From the NCBI GenBank assembly GCA_021782675.1, contig JAJXUS010000007.1, positions 1-13,882 on the forward strand: a DNA stretch of 13,882 nt, written 5' to 3'. How positions within the stretch are numbered: position 1 is the stretch's first letter; each line of letters begins with the position of its first letter. The translations under genes and the position numbers were made by a program. Of this stretch, positions 7,402 through 13,882 are shown piece by piece. This DNA is from Acidobacteriota bacterium. GTDB lineage: Bacteria > Acidobacteriota > Terriglobia > Terriglobales > Acidobacteriaceae. The notes beneath the pieces are model-generated. The model worked only from the letters and a program-made list of their open reading frames with translations, was not told the DNA's origin and ran no database searches.

Positions 7402-9182
7402 GCACGACCGTCCCACAAGTTCCGCAAAAAGCTGTATCCGCGCCTCTTCCACTCTCCGCCGCCCCACGCGGCGGCGAGTTGAGCGATAGCGAGATCAACC
7501 GCATCGCGCCGACGCGCGGCGACCGGCTCTTCCTGGTATTGTCCATCTTCATCGGCTGCGTCTCCGGCCTGCTGGTCGTCTGCTTTCGTATCTCCATCGA
7601 GTGGCTGAAGGTTTTGCTGCTCGGCTCGGTGCCACATGCCGGACAGTACCGGCTGATCGTCGCGCCGATGATCATCGGCCTGTTGATTGGCCTCCTGGTG
7701 CGTTACTTCTTCCCGCAGGCGCGCGGCAGCGGCATCAACCAGACGAAGGCCGCGCTGTACATCTACAACGGCTATATTTCGGCGCGGACGATGATCGGCA
7801 AGTTCATCACCTCCGCTTTGGCCATCGGCTCCGGACAGTCCCTGGGGCCAGAAGACCCCTCGCTCCAGATCGGCGCTGGTGTCGCATCCCTGATCGGACG
7901 AAAGCTGCACCTGTCGCGCGAGCGGCTGCGTCTGTTCGCTCCGGTGGGCGCAGCGGCTGGACTTGCGGCGGCCTTTAACGCTCCCATCTCGGCGATTCTC
8001 TTCGTCATCGAGGAGGTCATCGGCGCCTGGACCGCGGCTGTTCTCGGCTCGGTCGTTCTGGCAGCAATCTCGAGCGTCGTGGTCGCGCGCGCCTTCTGGG
8101 GGCCGCAGCCCATGTTCCACATTCCGCCGGTCACGCTGCGGGACAACCGGGAACTGCTGGCCTACGCGGTGCTGGGAGTGGTGGGTGGTCTGGCTGCCGT
8201 GCTGTTCTCCCGGCTGCTCGCCGTGCTGCGCCCCTGGCTGCGCAGCATGTCGCCGTGGGCGCAGGTTTTTCAGCCAGCGGTCGCTGGCCTGATGGTGGGC
8301 GCCATTGGCTTCTTCGGGTTTTCTCAGGTAATGGGCGCGGGCTACGAGACCATCGACCACGCCATGCACGGAGAGTTTCTTTGGCATGCCCTGCTGGCGA
8401 TGGCCGTTCTTAAGATTCTTGCGACGACAATTTCGTTTTCGAGCGGCACCCCCGGCGGAATGTTCGCTCCCACTCTCTTCATCGGAGCCATGTTGGGCGC
8501 CTCCGTCGGAAGTGTGGAGAAGATTCTGTTTCCCCATCTGACCGGCTCTGTGGGCTCTTACGCGCTGGTTGGTATGGGCGTTCTGTTTGCGGCGTTCCTG
8601 CGCGTGCCGCTCACCAGCGTCTTCATGGTGTTTGAGGTCAGCGGGAACTACTCCATTGTTCTGCCGGTCATTCTGGCAAATACGATTGCGTACCTGATCG
8701 CCCGCAGTCTGCAGCCGGTGCCGATCTTCGAGGCGCTCACGCTGCAGGATGGGCTGGCGCTGCCCTCGATGGAGGAGGTCCGCGAAGAGACCACGCTGCG
8801 CATTGAAGATGCTTTGCAGCCGCTGCCCGGTCAGTCCTTCATCGGAACCGACACGCCCGGAAAAATTCTTGCGGCGGTTCGTGAGGAGAAAGAAGCATTT
8901 GCGCTCATCCGCTGTGTGGGGAATCGTTGGTACGTGATCTCTGCTGCGGACCTGGAAAAAGTGGCGCAGACTGCCGAGGCCACGGACAAGCCAATTGAGC
9001 CCCTGCTGCCGGAAGACCGCGTTCCCGTTCTCTATCCAGACCTTCCGTTGAACGAGACGCTGGCGCACTTTCATCGCTGGCCGTTGATCCCGGTGGTCAA
9101 CCGCGCAATGTCCGGTTTGCTGGAAGGTGTCGTCAGCCAGACAGATGTTCTGAAGTGCTACGAATCACACTCGCACGCATAG
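7398..9182 (+). CDS. ClC-family chloride channel / H+-Cl- antiporter with C-terminal CBS pair
   Basis: A 594-residue membrane protein that should move chloride, probably in exchange for protons. Signature motifs are in order: GSGIN at 110-114 (S111 equals the chloride-binding Ser107 of ClC-ec1), LGPEDPSLQIGA with the gating glutamate at E152 (Glu148), NAPISAILFVIEE with E206 at the internal proton-glutamate site (Glu203), and GTPGGMFAPTLFIGA for the second filter loop. The position of the central Tyr445 seems to be F444 (PIFEAL). Two deviations stand out: Asp153 replaces the usual Gly in GxEGP, and Phe replaces Tyr. Residues about 475-528 and 535-590 form a degenerate CBS pair, a cytoplasmic nucleotide-sensing module in the family. 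Both glutamates being kept favours an antiporter over a pure channel. It overlaps the TPR gene by four bases and lacks a strong ribosome binding site of its own, in line with coupling. Confidence 0.96.
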   Translation: MSTTVPQVPQKAVSAPLPLSAAPRGGELSDSEINRIAPTRGDRLFLVLSIFIGCVSGLLVVCFRISIEWLKVLLLGSVPHAGQYRLIVAPMIIGLLIGLLVRYFFPQARGSGINQTKAALYIYNGYISARTMIGKFITSALAIGSGQSLGPEDPSLQIGAGVASLIGRKLHLSRERLRLFAPVGAAAGLAAAFNAPISAILFVIEEVIGAWTAAVLGSVVLAAISSVVVARAFWGPQPMFHIPPVTLRDNRELLAYAVLGVVGGLAAVLFSRLLAVLRPWLRSMSPWAQVFQPAVAGLMVGAIGFFGFSQVMGAGYETIDHAMHGEFLWHALLAMAVLKILATTISFSSGTPGGMFAPTLFIGAMLGASVGSVEKILFPHLTGSVGSYALVGMGVLFAAFLRVPLTSVFMVFEVSGNYSIVLPVILANTIAYLIARSLQPVPIFEALTLQDGLALPSMEEVREETTLRIEDALQPLPGQSFIGTDTPGKILAAVREEKEAFALIRCVGNRWYVISAADLEKVAQTAEATDKPIEPLLPEDRVPVLYPDLPLNETLAHFHRWPLIPVVNRAMSGLLEGVVSQTDVLKCYESHSHA

Positions 9183-9236
9183 CCAGATCGTCGCAAGAAG
9201 AAGCCGGCAGCCGTCCGAGGCTGTAGAGTTCGGTTC

Positions 9237-9315
9237 GTCATTCTGAGCGAAGCGAAGAATCCGTGCATTGGCTTTCCTCTGCGATACAGGAGTCCTTGGC
9301 CACACTCAGAATGAC
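9237..9315. repeat. REP-like intergenic element with 11-bp terminal inverted repeats
   Basis: GTCATTCTGAG (9237-9247) and CTCAGAATGAC (9305-9315) are perfect inverted repeats around a 57-base centre that begins CGAAGCGAAGAATCC. From memory, CATTCTGAGCGAAGCGAAGAATC text recurs between genes in many acidobacterial and some other genomes, so this is probably one copy of a dispersed element. It sits between the convergent ClC and glutamate dehydrogenase genes, as REP/MITE-like elements often do. No transposase and no clear target-site duplication are visible. A weaker hairpin (CAGCC 9208-9212 / GGCTG 9219-9223) lies just before it. Confidence 0.7.
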
Positions 9316-9358
9316 ATTCGGTGCTGCACGTGCATTTTACAGCAATGGAGAAATACGC

Positions 9359-10624
9359 TTAGGCATAGAAGCCGCGCTGCCGGATCACGCCGGCAACCCG
9401 GTCAATGGCCAGCATGTACGCCGCGATGCGGTTGTTCACGCCATGGGTCTGGGAGTAGCGGACGACCTCTTCAAAGCTTGCCTTGAGAATCTCGTCCAGC
9501 CGCTCGTTTACGACCTCTTCCTTCCAGAAATAGCCCTGGCGATCCTGCACCCATTCAAAATAAGAAGCCGTCACGCCACCGGCGTTGGCCAGAATGTCGG
9601 GAACAATGAAGACACCCTTTTCAGCGAGAATTTCGTCGGCCACCGCGGTGGTGGGACCATTCGCGCCTTCGACCACGATCCTGGCCTGCACCTTGCCGGC
9701 ATTGCGGCTGGTGATGACGTTTTCCGTTGCAGCCGGGATGAGAACATCGCACGGCTGCAGCAGCAGGTCGGCGGAGTTTACCGCATCCGCGCCGCGGAAG
9801 CCGACGATGGAGCTGTTCCGATGGCGATATTCCACCAGACTGGCGATGTCGATGCCGTTGGCGTTGTAGAGACCGCCGTCATACTCGGCGATGCCGATGA
9901 TACGCGCGCCAGCCTCCATCAACAGTTGCGCGGCGTTGGAGCCCACATTGCCGAAACCCTGAACGATGATGCGGCAGCCGGCGATGGGCATGTTGAGCTG
10001 GCGCAATGCCTCCATGCAAACCACGCGGACGCCGCGGCCCGTGGCCTGGCGACGCCCGGCGGAGCCGCCGATCGCGATCGGCTTACCCGTCACGACGGCG
10101 GTGACGGTCTGGCGCTGATGCATGGAGAACGTGTCCATGATCCACGCCATCGTCTGCTCATTGGTATTCATGTCAGGAGCGGGGACGTCTTTTTCCGGCC
10201 CTAGAAACTCGATCAGTTCCGAGGTGTAGCGCCGCGTGATACGCTCCAGTTCGCCCTGCGACAGCTTACGCGGGTCGCAGATTACGCCACCCTTGGCCCC
10301 ACCGAACGGAATATTGACGACCGCGCACTTCCACGTCATCCAGCTTGCCAGCGCGCGTACTTCATCCAGCGAAACATCCGGTGAGTAGCGAATCCCGCCC
10401 TTTCCGGGACCGCGCGCCATCGAGTGATGGACGCGGTAGCCCGTAAACAGCTCCACCCGCCCGTTGTCCATCGCCACGGGAAAGTGCACGATGATTTCGC
10501 GATTGGGGGAGCTCAGGACCTTCCAGAGACCTTCGTCCAGGTTCAGTTTGCGGGCAGCGAACTCAAAGCGGGCAGCCTGGGCTTCCCAGGGATTCATTTC
10601 CTTGTCGAGCGCGATAGTGCTCAT
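9359..10624 (-). CDS. gdhA: Glutamate dehydrogenase (Glu/Leu/Phe/Val dehydrogenase family)
   Basis: Cytoplasmic enzyme interconverting glutamate and 2-oxoglutarate plus ammonium with NAD(P). The 421-residue length is normal. All active-site residues are in register with the clostridial enzyme: K75 (GPGKGG), K99 (MTWKCA), catalytic K111 (PFGGAKGG) and D151 (PAPDMNT), with the spacings 24, 12 and 40 expected for the family. The dinucleotide fold begins at [10 protein letters not shown] (223-232), and the C-terminus carries [17 protein letters not shown] (342-358). The start MSTIAL at 10624 has GGAG six bases upstream; the open frame continues to 10846, but that extension is not family-like. Cofactor choice (NAD or NADP) cannot be settled by eye. 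It is divergent from trpE, with 199 bp between starts; a candidate promoter lies at 10704-10733. Confidence 0.97.
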   Translation of the reverse strand: MSTIALDKEMNPWEAQAARFEFAARKLNLDEGLWKVLSSPNREIIVHFPVAMDNGRVELFTGYRVHHSMARGPGKGGIRYSPDVSLDEVRALASWMTWKCAVVNIPFGGAKGGVICDPRKLSQGELERITRRYTSELIEFLGPEKDVPAPDMNTNEQTMAWIMDTFSMHQRQTVTAVVTGKPIAIGGSAGRRQATGRGVRVVCMEALRQLNMPIAGCRIIVQGFGNVGSNAAQLLMEAGARIIGIAEYDGGLYNANGIDIASLVEYRHRNSSIVGFRGADAVNSADLLLQPCDVLIPAATENVITSRNAGKVQARIVVEGANGPTTAVADEILAEKGVFIVPDILANAGGVTASYFEWVQDRQGYFWKEEVVNERLDEILKASFEEVVRYSQTHGVNNRIAAYMLAIDRVAGVIRQRGFYA

Positions 10625-10703
10625 GGGGATCTCCACAAATTTCAACCGGCATGGCGGGTCGTACGGTGTGTCACCCGCGCCGGCATTTAGGCCAAACCTT
10701 CGG

Positions 10704-10733
10704 AGTATAGGCCGGGCAACGGACCTCCGGCAA
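10704..10733 (-). promoter_or_regulatory. Candidate sigma-70-type promoter for glutamate dehydrogenase
   Basis: On the minus strand, TTGCCG (10733-10728) and TATACT (10709-10704) are separated by 18 bases. The -10 matches the consensus in five of six positions, the -35 in four. Transcription would begin near 10697, giving a leader of about 73 bases before the GGAG site and ATG. It is unconfirmed, but is the best promoter-like pair I see in the gdhA-trpE gap. I saw no equally good pair for trpE. Confidence 0.4.
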
Positions 10734-10823
10734 TTCCCGCGGGCAAAGGCGTCCAGAGATTGGTTCGTTTGCTGCGTTTTTGAATCCATTCTGCTGACCG
10801 TCCGTGTAGGATGGCGTTGACCG

Positions 10824-12320
10824 ATGGCGAAAACCTCCAACCTCACGCCGTCCAGGGCAGACTTTCAGCGCCTGGCCCGCTCCCACGATCTGGTGCCCGT
10901 CGTCGCCCGCTGGACGGCAGACCTGGAGACGCCGGTTTCTGCCTTCCTGCGCGTGGCGCTGGCTGAACCGGAGGCCTTTCTGCTGGAGTCCGTCGAAGGC
11001 GGAGAGAACGTTGGCCGCTACACCTTCATGGGCATCCGCCCGTACAAAAAGATCATTGCGCACGGGCAGCAGATCACCACGTACATGGGCCCCCATATCG
11101 AATCGAGTGAGGGCGACATCTTTGAGCTGCTGCGTGACTCGCTGGCGGGCCATTCCCCGGCTCGGGTACCAGGGTTGCCGCCTTTCACGGCCGGCGCTGT
11201 AGGATTTTTTTCCTACGATGCCGTGCGGCTAATGGAGAAGCTGCCGGAGGTATCCAAAGACGAGCTGGGCATGCCCGATGCATGCCTGATGTTTTTTGAC
11301 ACCGTGCTCGCCTTCGATCACGTGCGGCAGGAGCTGCTGCTGATTGCCACGGCCGATCTGCAGCGCAAGCGTCCGCAGGCGGCCTATGCCGATGCCGTAC
11401 GCCGCATCGCCGATTTGCAGCGCCGCCTGGCCAAGCCACTGCCGAAGCCGGCGCGCCACGCCGCGCACGGGAAACTCCGGCTCAAGGCGCGCACCCGCAA
11501 GCAGGATTTTCTTGCCGCCGTGCAGCGGATCCGCGAGTACATTGCGGCTGGCGATGTCTTTCAGACGGTTCTGTCGCAGCGGTTTGACGTGGAGCCGGGC
11601 GCCGATCCGTTTTCCATCTATCGCGCACTGCGCGTCGTGAATCCGTCGCCATACATGTACTTTTTGCGGATGGGATTGCGGCGTCCGGGCGATACGCACA
11701 TCGCCGGCTCCTCGCCAGAGCTGCTGGTGCGCGTCCATGGCCGCAAGGTGGAGTACCGGCCCATTGCCGGCACGCGTCCGCGCGGCGAGACCGAGGCGAT
11801 GGATCGCGAGATTGAGATCGAATTGCGCGCGGATGAAAAGGAAGTCGCCGAACACATCATGCTGGTGGATCTGGGCCGCAACGATGTGGGGCGCGTCAGC
11901 GAATACGGCACAGTCCAGGTGAAGGACCTGATGGTCGTCGAGCGCTACTCGCACGTCATGCACCTGGTGACTGCGCTTGAAGGCACGCTGCGTGAGGGGT
12001 TATCGGCCGTGGACGCGTTCCGCGCCTGCTTCCCGGCAGGCACTCTGACCGGCGCTCCCAAAGTCCGGGCGATGGAGATTATCGAAGAGCTGGAACCGGC
12101 GCGCCGCGGGGTGTATGGCGGGAGCATTTTCTACGCGGATTTCTCCGGCAACTTCGACTCCTGCATCGCCATCCGCAGCCTGCTGATGCGTGGCCGCGAG
12201 GGGCACATTCAGGCCGGCGCCGGCATCGTCGCAGACTCCGTCCCGGAGCGCGAGTTCGAGGAGAGCGTGAATAAGGCGCGCGCCGTGGTGCGGGCGATTG
12301 AGCGGGCGCGCGAGACGTAG
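10824..12320 (+). CDS. trpE: Anthranilate synthase component I
   Basis: Chorismate-binding subunit that makes anthranilate, the first step of tryptophan synthesis, using ammonia supplied by TrpG. Its 498 residues are standard. The N-terminal regulatory region has LLES at 53-56 (S56), the motif that binds tryptophan for feedback inhibition, followed by [12 protein letters not shown]. The catalytic domain shows [47 protein letters not shown] (403-417), RRGVYGG and [18 protein letters not shown], all diagnostic. This is not PabB: the LLES site and the close trpG-like gene fit tryptophan synthesis, though a TrpG shared with PabB is possible. The ATG at 10824 has AGGA only at a wide spacing (12), so its ribosome binding site is weak. 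No tryptophan-rich leader peptide is seen upstream. The expected partner gene is 1.4 kb away, past an opposite-strand gene. Confidence 0.97.
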   Translation: MAKTSNLTPSRADFQRLARSHDLVPVVARWTADLETPVSAFLRVALAEPEAFLLESVEGGENVGRYTFMGIRPYKKIIAHGQQITTYMGPHIESSEGDIFELLRDSLAGHSPARVPGLPPFTAGAVGFFSYDAVRLMEKLPEVSKDELGMPDACLMFFDTVLAFDHVRQELLLIATADLQRKRPQAAYADAVRRIADLQRRLAKPLPKPARHAAHGKLRLKARTRKQDFLAAVQRIREYIAAGDVFQTVLSQRFDVEPGADPFSIYRALRVVNPSPYMYFLRMGLRRPGDTHIAGSSPELLVRVHGRKVEYRPIAGTRPRGETEAMDREIEIELRADEKEVAEHIMLVDLGRNDVGRVSEYGTVQVKDLMVVERYSHVMHLVTALEGTLREGLSAVDAFRACFPAGTLTGAPKVRAMEIIEELEPARRGVYGGSIFYADFSGNFDSCIAIRSLLMRGREGHIQAGAGIVADSVPEREFEESVNKARAVVRAIERARET

Positions 12321-12361
12321 TTCCGGCCACCTCGCCGACGCTTGTCTTTCCGTTTTGGCGG

Positions 12362-13603
12362 TCAGCGGGGCCGCACGATAAGCCGTGGTGCGCAGGTGCT
12401 GGCGAAGGGGTTGGCCAGGAATGTGCCGTCAAGGCCAGACAAAATCAGGCTGCCGTCGCGATTGAAGTGCGAGGTGTGGAACTCTGTCTCCGGCAGACCG
12501 TGCAGGCGGCGCCAGCTCTTTCCGGCGTCCGCGCTGGTGTAGACGCCAGTGATTGTCGTCACCACTTCGCGATTGGGCCGCAGCGGATCCACCTCCACGC
12601 TGTAGGCACGGATGTTGGGGCCCGCCTGATCCTTGTTCGGATGCAGCAGAAAGCTGGCCTGTCTGACGCGCGCCACCTGATCTGTGCTGACCGGGTTATA
12701 GACGCCCCAGCAGGCGGCCAGATGCAGCCCATGGACGGTGCTCATCGAATGGATGGCTGAGTCCGGTCCGACGCCGTCAATTTCGTGCCAAAGGTGTGTG
12801 CGCAGATCGAGCCGGAACGCCTGGTCGCCGGTGCCGACGTAGAGCGATCGCGGACGCGCGGCGTGCGGCTGATCAAACTCCATCGAAAAGATATCGAGGT
12901 CGGTGGGCAGGTGGGGCAGCGGACCCTGTTCCACCCAACGGCCGCCCGCGCCGCGGCGGTATGCGATCAATTGCGGCTCCAGATCGAAATATCCATAGCC
13001 GAGGATCATGCGCCGGCCATCGGCTGTGATCTTCACGACGCCGGCCCGCACGGGCTGGCCCGGCCTCTTGGCGATGGGAATTCTGGGCGGCGAGGCCGGA
13101 ACGCGCGGGCCGGGAATGGGCCGGATGAGAGCGGCACTGTGCGCACGCGGAATCACTTGAAACGCGCCCTCCTGCGTGGTGACGACAAAATCACGGCCAC
13201 CTGGTGCCACGCCGAGCCCGTTGCGCAGGCCCTCGCCAATCTTTGCGTCAAAGTACCTGGGACCGATGCGAGCCAGCGTGCGCCACGTCAGGCCGCCATC
13301 GGTGGATTGCAGGAGATATAAAGCGCGATTCGGGTAGGGAACCGCGCTGCTCATGTCCGCCGTCAGCGCCCATACGGTGTTGGCATCGTGGGCATTGGGT
13401 TTCGGGTCGGTGGCGACTGTCTCCAGGAAGTTACTGCCAAACTGATGACTTCCGGGCAGCGTGGTGACGGGAACGACCTGGCAACTCGCCAGCTCAGTGC
13501 GCACCCGATTCGGCACCGCCTGCTGGGCCAGACTGCGAGGGGCCATCAGGACGGCGAGCGATAAAAGCGCGGTCCATCGCGTCGCGTGGAGGAGACGGTT
13601 CAT
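12362..13603 (-). CDS. Secreted BNR/Asp-box beta-propeller protein (sialidase- or VPS10-like fold)
   Basis: A 413-residue exported protein of unknown role. Residues 1-26 form a signal peptide (MNRLLHATRW, a hydrophobic core, then SLA|QQ). The mature chain contains Asp-box motifs that mark beta-propeller blades: STDGGLTW at 100-107 and SADAGKSW at 357-364, plus degenerate blade-like strands such as RSLYVGTGDQAFRLDL. C41 and C404 lie near the two ends of the mature protein and could close the propeller by a disulfide. No sialidase arginine triad or FRIP motif is apparent, so an enzyme call is not supported; binding or scaffold roles are as likely. It converges on trpE with 41 bp between stops and diverges from trpG. 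Its ATG has no clear Shine-Dalgarno site. Similar proteins are common in acidobacteria, by recollection. Confidence 0.88.
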   Translation of the reverse strand: MNRLLHATRWTALLSLAVLMAPRSLAQQAVPNRVRTELASCQVVPVTTLPGSHQFGSNFLETVATDPKPNAHDANTVWALTADMSSAVPYPNRALYLLQSTDGGLTWRTLARIGPRYFDAKIGEGLRNGLGVAPGGRDFVVTTQEGAFQVIPRAHSAALIRPIPGPRVPASPPRIPIAKRPGQPVRAGVVKITADGRRMILGYGYFDLEPQLIAYRRGAGGRWVEQGPLPHLPTDLDIFSMEFDQPHAARPRSLYVGTGDQAFRLDLRTHLWHEIDGVGPDSAIHSMSTVHGLHLAACWGVYNPVSTDQVARVRQASFLLHPNKDQAGPNIRAYSVEVDPLRPNREVVTTITGVYTSADAGKSWRRLHGLPETEFHTSHFNRDGSLILSGLDGTFLANPFASTCAPRLIVRPR

Positions 13604-13647
13604 CGGCCGGGGTGTTCAATTTTTACTCTACTGCAGGGCCCCAGACC

Positions 13648-13659
13648 GGCGCGCGCGCC
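13648..13659. repeat. 12-bp perfect palindrome in the trpG / propeller-gene divergent gap
   Basis: GGCGCGCGCGCC reads the same on both strands and lies in the 119-bp region between the propeller gene start (13603, minus) and the trpG start (13723, plus). It could be a regulator site for either gene or simply alternating GC sequence; nothing else in this gap could be named with confidence. Confidence 0.3.
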
Positions 13660-13722
13660 AGCAGGCCAGAGCGCCTTCCGCAGGATCGGCCGCAGGCTTG
13701 ATATTCTGATGGCAAGCCCCGC

Positions 13723-13882
13723 ATGATCTTTGTCCTCGACAACTACGACTCCTTCACCTACAACCTGGTCCAGATTCTCGGGCAGTTGGGCGCGGAGATT
13801 GAAGTGCGCCGCAACGACCAGGTGACCGTCGATCAAGTGGCCGCGATGCATCCAGAGCGCATTGTCAGCTCGCGGAGCCCAT
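13723..13882 (+). CDS. trpG: Anthranilate synthase component II (glutamine amidotransferase), N-terminal fragment
   Basis: The first 53 residues read MIFVLDNYDSFTYNLVQILG, then QLGAEIEVRRNDQVTVDQVA, the unmistakable opening of TrpG/PabA, the class I glutamine amidotransferase that feeds ammonia to TrpE. The catalytic Cys, His and Glu lie outside the window. The last visible residues are RIVSSRSP where the family has IVxSPGPG; the Pro and Gly of this loop seem replaced (see findings), perhaps because of an error at the sequence end. The start is the ATG at 13723, the family's usual beginning. It overlaps the stop of a six-codon ORF (ATG at 13709). Whether it serves TrpE, PabB or both cannot be told here. 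Confidence 0.9.
   Translation, partial: MIFVLDNYDSFTYNLVQILGQLGAEIEVRRNDQVTVDQVAAMHPERIVSSRSP

Noticed and set aside
7050..9074. 674-codon open frame on the minus strand opposite the ClC gene
   Set aside because: Its translation is rich in Arg, Gln, His and Asp without domains or membrane segments, and the opposite strand encodes a clear ClC protein with all motifs. It is a by-product of GC-biased codon use.
9208..9223. Intrinsic terminator after the ClC gene
   Set aside because: The stem is only 5 bp (CAGCC/GGCTG) and is not followed by a T-run, so it is mentioned only as a weak hairpin.
9263..10204. 313-codon plus-strand frame opposite glutamate dehydrogenase
   Set aside because: The minus strand carries every catalytic residue of GDH in register; the plus frame is the mirror of those codons.
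10625..10846. N-terminal extension of glutamate dehydrogenase to 10846
   Set aside because: The added 74 residues do not resemble the family, while MSTIAL at 10624 has a good ribosome binding site and gives the usual 421-residue length.
12321..12361. Bidirectional terminator between trpE and the propeller gene
   Set aside because: Only a 4-bp CGCC/GGCG pairing around a long loop with a scattered T-rich stretch; too weak to call.
1..13882. CRISPR arrays, tRNA or rRNA genes, insertion sequences, prophage or defence genes
   Set aside because: I looked for direct repeats with spacers, cloverleaf-like segments and transposase or integrase text and saw none.

Overview
This 13.9-kb window has high GC content, long shadow open reading frames opposite the real genes, and tightly packed chromosomal genes. 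Its protein repertoire fits an acidobacterium (Acidobacteriota, probably class Terriglobia): an RND pump with the SRLIDNSVVVLEN version of TM4, secreted BNR-type propellers, and a dispersed CATTCTGAGCGAAGCGAAG-type intergenic element. The taxonomic call is inferred from remembered family features, not from a search. I see no mobile element, CRISPR array, rRNA or tRNA.

Left part (1-5935, minus strand): a complete tripartite efflux operon in the order periplasmic adaptor (4034-5398), RND pump (526-3822), TolC-like outer-membrane channel (1-529, cut by the window edge). The channel overlaps the pump by four bases and starts at TTG behind a good Shine-Dalgarno site. A structured 211-bp spacer separates adaptor and pump. 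A small two-helix membrane protein of unknown function (5519-5935) may lead the operon. The pump looks specialised: its TM4/TM10 charged residues are rearranged compared with AcrB, and it carries a His/Glu-rich cytoplasmic linker built from a 9-bp tandem repeat.

Middle part (6136-9182, plus strand): a membrane-anchored TPR protein whose stop codon overlaps the start of a ClC-type chloride channel/antiporter with a C-terminal CBS pair. The overlap implies translational coupling and perhaps a functional partnership. Between this pair and the efflux operon is a 200-bp divergent region with a strong GC-rich inverted repeat. Downstream, between the convergent ClC and glutamate dehydrogenase genes, lies a REP-like inverted-repeat element (9237-9315).

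Right part (9359-13882): glutamate dehydrogenase (minus) is divergent from anthranilate synthase component I, trpE (plus). A secreted BNR-repeat propeller protein (minus) lies between trpE and the beginning of trpG (plus, cut by the right edge), so the two anthranilate synthase subunits are about 1.4 kb apart with an opposite-strand gene between them. No stretch longer than about 211 bp lacks a gene.

The points most worth a second look are the rearranged proton-relay residues and His-rich linker of the RND pump, the TPR-ClC coupled pair with its altered ClC signature motif, the structured spacer before the pump gene, and the abnormal last codons of trpG at the window edge.
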